In this document: one piece after another, positions 60,212 to 64,000 of the stretch
Position numbering within the stretch: position 1 is the first letter of the stretch
How the letters are laid out: every line of letters starts with the position of its first letter
Origin: Henricia sp. BOLD:AAB3569
Lineage: Eukaryota > Echinodermata > Asteroidea > Spinulosida > Echinasteridae
Length of the DNA stretch: 64,000 nucleotides
Direction: 5' to 3'
Assembly (NCBI GenBank): GCA_037783545.1
Contig: JBBELK010000691.1
Coordinates: 139,001-203,000, forward strand
Notes under the pieces: generated by a model
Seen by the model: the letters and a program-made list of their open reading frames with translations, nothing else
Told to the model about the DNA's origin: nothing
The model's database searches: none
Position numbers and translations under genes: made by a program

Positions 60212-60445
60212 TTCATTCATTAAATCCATTACACAATGACTCCAAGAATGCCACACAAACACATTTTCATGGGTGGCATTTTTCGTCAACCTTTACTATT
60301 TGTTCCCCCATTGTGTCTCAAACATCCAAGGAGTTTCCAAGGAATTCCTTTCAGTTTAGGGGGAGTTGGTACACTCGTTAACAAAAGGGAAAAGTGTGTT
60401 GAGGTATAGGGGCGTTGGGGGAGATGGTGTCCCTTCGCCACATAT
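60212..60445. repeat. Dispersed 200-bp repeat, copy B
   Basis: Counterpart of 11787-12018. Confidence 0.55.
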
Positions 60446-61311
60446 CATGCTGGGTATATAGAAAATACAAGAGGTTTATTAATCGTCTGCCGAAATCTCC
60501 AATATTATAAGTTCATATGGACCTCAACATATAGTATTGGTTTCAATGAAAATCCACAGACTGACCATAATCAATCTTAATTTGGGAAATTCAGACCTTT
60601 TTACCATTTCAAACCCTGTTCCTGCTTCACATGTTCCTCTGCTCACATCACCACAAAATTGACGACTTTCTATCCAAAACGGTGGTATTACTAGTTTCCT
60701 CAAAAACATACAGTAACAAAATCAATATTCATCAGAAATATTCAAAATGTTGCTTTGTAAAAATAGATGTTGCTCTGTAGAAAAAAATAGAAGTACAAAA
60801 TTAAATCTTAGAAATTTATATCTTACTTCTAGTACTAAACCAAATGCTATAAACATTTATAAAAATAATGCCAGTACAAAAGTTAAGAGTTGTTTGGTAA
60901 GCATGAAGTGGTATACAATACTGGTAAGAAAAAATAACCAATTTGTGTATATATGGTAAATATGATTAAATATAAACTTCTCAATGCTTGCCGTCTTATA
61001 TCTGCTAAGATTAAGAGTACCAAATTTCTTTTACAGACAAGTAAATTAAAAAAAGGCTTATTATCCAAACTCCTAGTTCCTTTCAAATCTATGCCTTTTC
61101 AACCTATAATTAAAGAGTTTTATCGCAAAACATGATAAACGCCAAATCCAAAAAATTGAGATAATTGTGTCAGTACATTCTCCATTGGTGGTACTATACA
61201 TTTGTCAAATAGATTATTGGCAAACTGTGTTATATCCCACAAAAACTGTTTTACTTATTGGAATTTGCCATTGACTGCAGTGCTTTGTCGTTTTCTCAAA
61301 ATGCCAAAAAA

Positions 61312-61332
61312 TTGATATATATATATATATAG
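61312..61332. repeat. TA microsatellite, expanded in copy B
   Basis: About nine TA units against three in copy A (12891-12898). Confidence 0.7.
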
Positions 61333-63524
61333 CGATGAAACTCTTCAATTTCTTCTGAAAACCATTAAATGTCTCATTGTTGATCAACAGTAAAGTTGGC
61401 CAGATGGTCGGGTATGGAAGCTTATATGTGTCATATCAACAATTGAGATGCAAAAATCAACTGCAATTTGTCATTTGATATAAACTTAGTAAACCTTTGG
61501 CTCATTTGCTTAGCAAGGAAGCATCAAGTTTTCACAATCATACTAAGCTACTAAATGTCTTAAGATGGTTTTAATTTTCCCATTTCTTAGTTGCTTCTTT
61601 GCAAAATCATGTCCTCAATGCAAGTTCCCCTTAACATGTCAATAAATTGCCTTAAATAAAAACTATTAAAGAGCTAGAATCCCCCTTGAACAAAAATCCA
61701 CCATTTGCACCTTTTTCGATAGTCGACATATCCCTCTTACGCCGACTTACACCTCTGTTTATTTCAAATCGCAAGCAAAAGTGCAGTTTCGAAAATGAAA
61801 TGTTCGTGATTTCTGAAATGCTCATTAGGTATTAATGATATGCGTGTGACCCCGTGACGCAATCCTGAGAAACACGAGTAAACACGGTCGGCAGTTCCAT
61901 ACGTTTACACGCAAACAACTCTGAAAACCGTCTCTGTTTGATGGTGTTTTTTTAAAGGATTTTTCTCGTGCAAAAAGCCAGAGTTGTGCCCAGTAGTTGT
62001 GTGGTTGTATGCTTTACCAGACACCATGAAAAAAAAGAGCAGAAAGATTTTCTTTTCCATTACCAAGAGAGAGAAAAATTAGTCGCTCTTTCTAACTTGT
62101 TCCGGCCGATGTTCAAACACGTGGGAACTATGGCCAGCAGGGACCGTTCCCACTGCTGTACACAGACCGCTGTAAATGCCGTTCGATCCGTGACAAAACC
62201 TCCCGTCGCAATGCACCATATTTACTTCAAAAGAGCTTCATTGTGAGCCACAATTTCACTGTTTTTTTCACAAAACAGGTAAAAGTAGATTATTGTCATA
62301 TTACATAAAGTGTTTTTCACATTTGTATTTTGAATTACAAGGTCAAAACAGGCATGATGAACATTCACTACGTATATTTTCCATTACTGCACAGGCCGTT
62401 TTGTGTTCTTCTCAGGATGACGTCAAAACCCTGTTTATCAACAAACCAAGTGACCTCGAGCGTTTCAGAATTTCGGGTGAAGAGGGTCGCAACTGCTTTT
62501 CGTTTTAAGCAAAAGCAAACAAATTGTGATGGTGTTGTAGACACATACACCTCCATGATAAACAGGAAAACTTTAAAAATGTGGACGGGGGGACACTAGC
62601 TGTTTAAAAAAAGTGTTCAAGTAACGACATCTGGATTATATATTGCACTCACCATAATTACAAACTATGCATTAACAAGCAGAAAACAATAATGTACAGA
62701 AATTTATCTTTAAAGTGATGTGGAAAAGGTTGAAAAAACACACAATTATTGAATGCAATTCGCAGATAATACATGTACAACTTTAAGGTAAATGTGGAAC
62801 AACCCACAACTACTGTATGCAAGTCTGGTTAGATATTACCAAGCGGTAAAACACAGTAAGCCAAATGAAAATCCACATCTGCTAAAAAATTGCAAAGGCT
62901 GAAAGACAAGTATGACAACATATGTATGTACAACTCCACCAAAGAATGCTTCAATGAAAAACTTTAACATTTACAAATCCATAATTCAATTTCTGGAATT
63001 TGATGGATTCAGTCCGAGTATTATGCAAAAGAAGCTCATTAAATTAATTGTTTTTAAGTTTATAATTATTTTATTATTCGGAAAGTCAATTTAGTCATTA
63101 GTCCATAAATTTTCACCTAACAAAGATCATGGTTCATGACGGTCACAACAAGACAATTCAAAACATTCACGAACTCTATACAAAAAAATACAAAAACAGT
63201 ACTCAAAATGGGGTTTTCATTTGCATTATCGCTAGAAGTTATCTTGCCTCCGATAGATTAATTTCAGTTCAATCTTGTATCCAAATCTGGGAGCAAGTTC
63301 AATTCATGGCCATAGCCAACCATAGTTTGACTTTTTGCAACCAAACGCAGGCTAGCCAACGATGGTAAGTCATGACCATTTGGAACCACCCCACATGGCA
63401 CGGTTGCGCTGGTCACTGGTACCCATCGTGTATTGAGTTGATGCAGTGTTTTGCGCGGAACCAACTGACTAGCCAAAAGCATTCGGACTTGCATGTTAAT
63501 GCGCATGCGTGTTGCCAAGATGCC

Positions 63525-63618
63525 ATTTAACCAGTGGTTGACTAGTCGGTTTAACCAGTGGTTGACTAGTCGGTTTAACTAGTGGTTGACTAGTCGGTTT
63601 AACCAGTGGTTGACTAGT
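63525..63618. repeat. 24-bp tandem repeat, four units
   Basis: Unit CGGTTTAACCAGTGGTTGAC+TAGT; copy A (15039-15060) has one unit. Confidence 0.8.
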
Positions 63619-63705
63619 CGTGAATGGAACTTGCTCTTAGTGGCTGCTTTCTTACAAAATCCGAGTGCATTCAAAATCTCTCACAAACAATTTATTGCAG
63701 TGACA

Positions 63706-64000
63706 ATGCATAGTTCTGACCTGTCAATCACAACAGAGCTAGCAGACATCGTCCACATAGGTCAAAGTGCATTGCCTCACAACAACACAACAACATACAG
63801 TTTGTACAGTTTTGTATGCGGTGATCCGGGTGAATTTTTGGTTTCAAGGCCGGACAATTCGCTGTACAAAGGTAAGAAAGCATGTATTTCATGATAATAT
63901 AACATCCCTGTATTACTGGCCCTTTAGTCAGTAAGTTCTAAGATAACTGTTGACCCTAAAACTTGAATACCTTTGAGTTTTCTCCAATGAATCTGTGTTT
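63706..64000. mobile_element. MITE family M1, cut by window end
   Basis: Counterpart of 15148-15583. About 35 bp around the polymorphic GAACCCGCCGACC part is missing. The right end lies outside the window. Confidence 0.7.

Overview
The window is eukaryotic nuclear DNA with short exons, many GT-AG introns, tRNA-derived SINEs, MITE-like inverted-repeat elements and degraded LINEs. Gene content (a receptor tyrosine phosphatase carrying F-type lectin, Ig, Tie-like EGF and FN3 modules) and repeat style suggest a marine invertebrate deuterostome, most likely an echinoderm. The species cannot be fixed from sequence alone.

The only protein-coding gene type I can support is a receptor-type protein tyrosine phosphatase (RPTP), on the minus strand. 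One complete gene ('gene B') runs from a start codon at 56811 to a stop at 15708-15710. I placed 38 coding exons; all junctions keep phase, and the exons sum to 5451 nt (1816 residues plus stop). Order: signal peptide, two F-type lectin (fucolectin-like) domains, an unassigned module of about 109 residues, an Ig-like domain, three Tie-like EGF modules, three FN3 domains, a membrane-proximal region like that of type IIB RPTPs, one transmembrane helix, an active-looking phosphatase domain D1 (WPD loop plus HCSAGVGRTG) and a degenerate D2, ending in a tail with two YxN motifs. A second gene ('gene A') starts at 8905; only its signal peptide and first lectin domain (four exons) lie in the window, the rest being left of position 1. 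Bases 1-15.5 kb and 45.0-64.0 kb are close copies of each other, differing mainly by transposon insertions. Either this is a tandem RPTP cluster with a repeat unit near 48 kb (predicting a third gene's 3' end just right of 64000), or it is two haplotypes joined in one assembly.

The most unusual feature is inside gene B. Three exons have seeded tandem arrays that each copy an exon-intron boundary: the D2 exon at 19655-19789 (four further copies, two intact, separated by the end of a MITE that supplies a splice acceptor), the tail and 5' splice site of the catalytic D1 exon at 24002-24137 (12 copies, about 109 bp each), and the head and 3' splice site of an EGF exon at 37224-37364 (10 copies, about 141 bp each). 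Two more exons (27855-28075 and 42827-43066) have single degraded partial copies next to them.

Layout: 1-8905 gene A 5' part; 8906-15600 intergenic with a LINE fragment and MITEs; 15600-56811 gene B; 56812-64000 upstream of gene B, the copy of 8906-15460. Introns hold SINEs, MITEs, fold-back elements and, in copy B only, a 1.5-kb element with LTR-like ends and a 469-bp inverted-repeat element.
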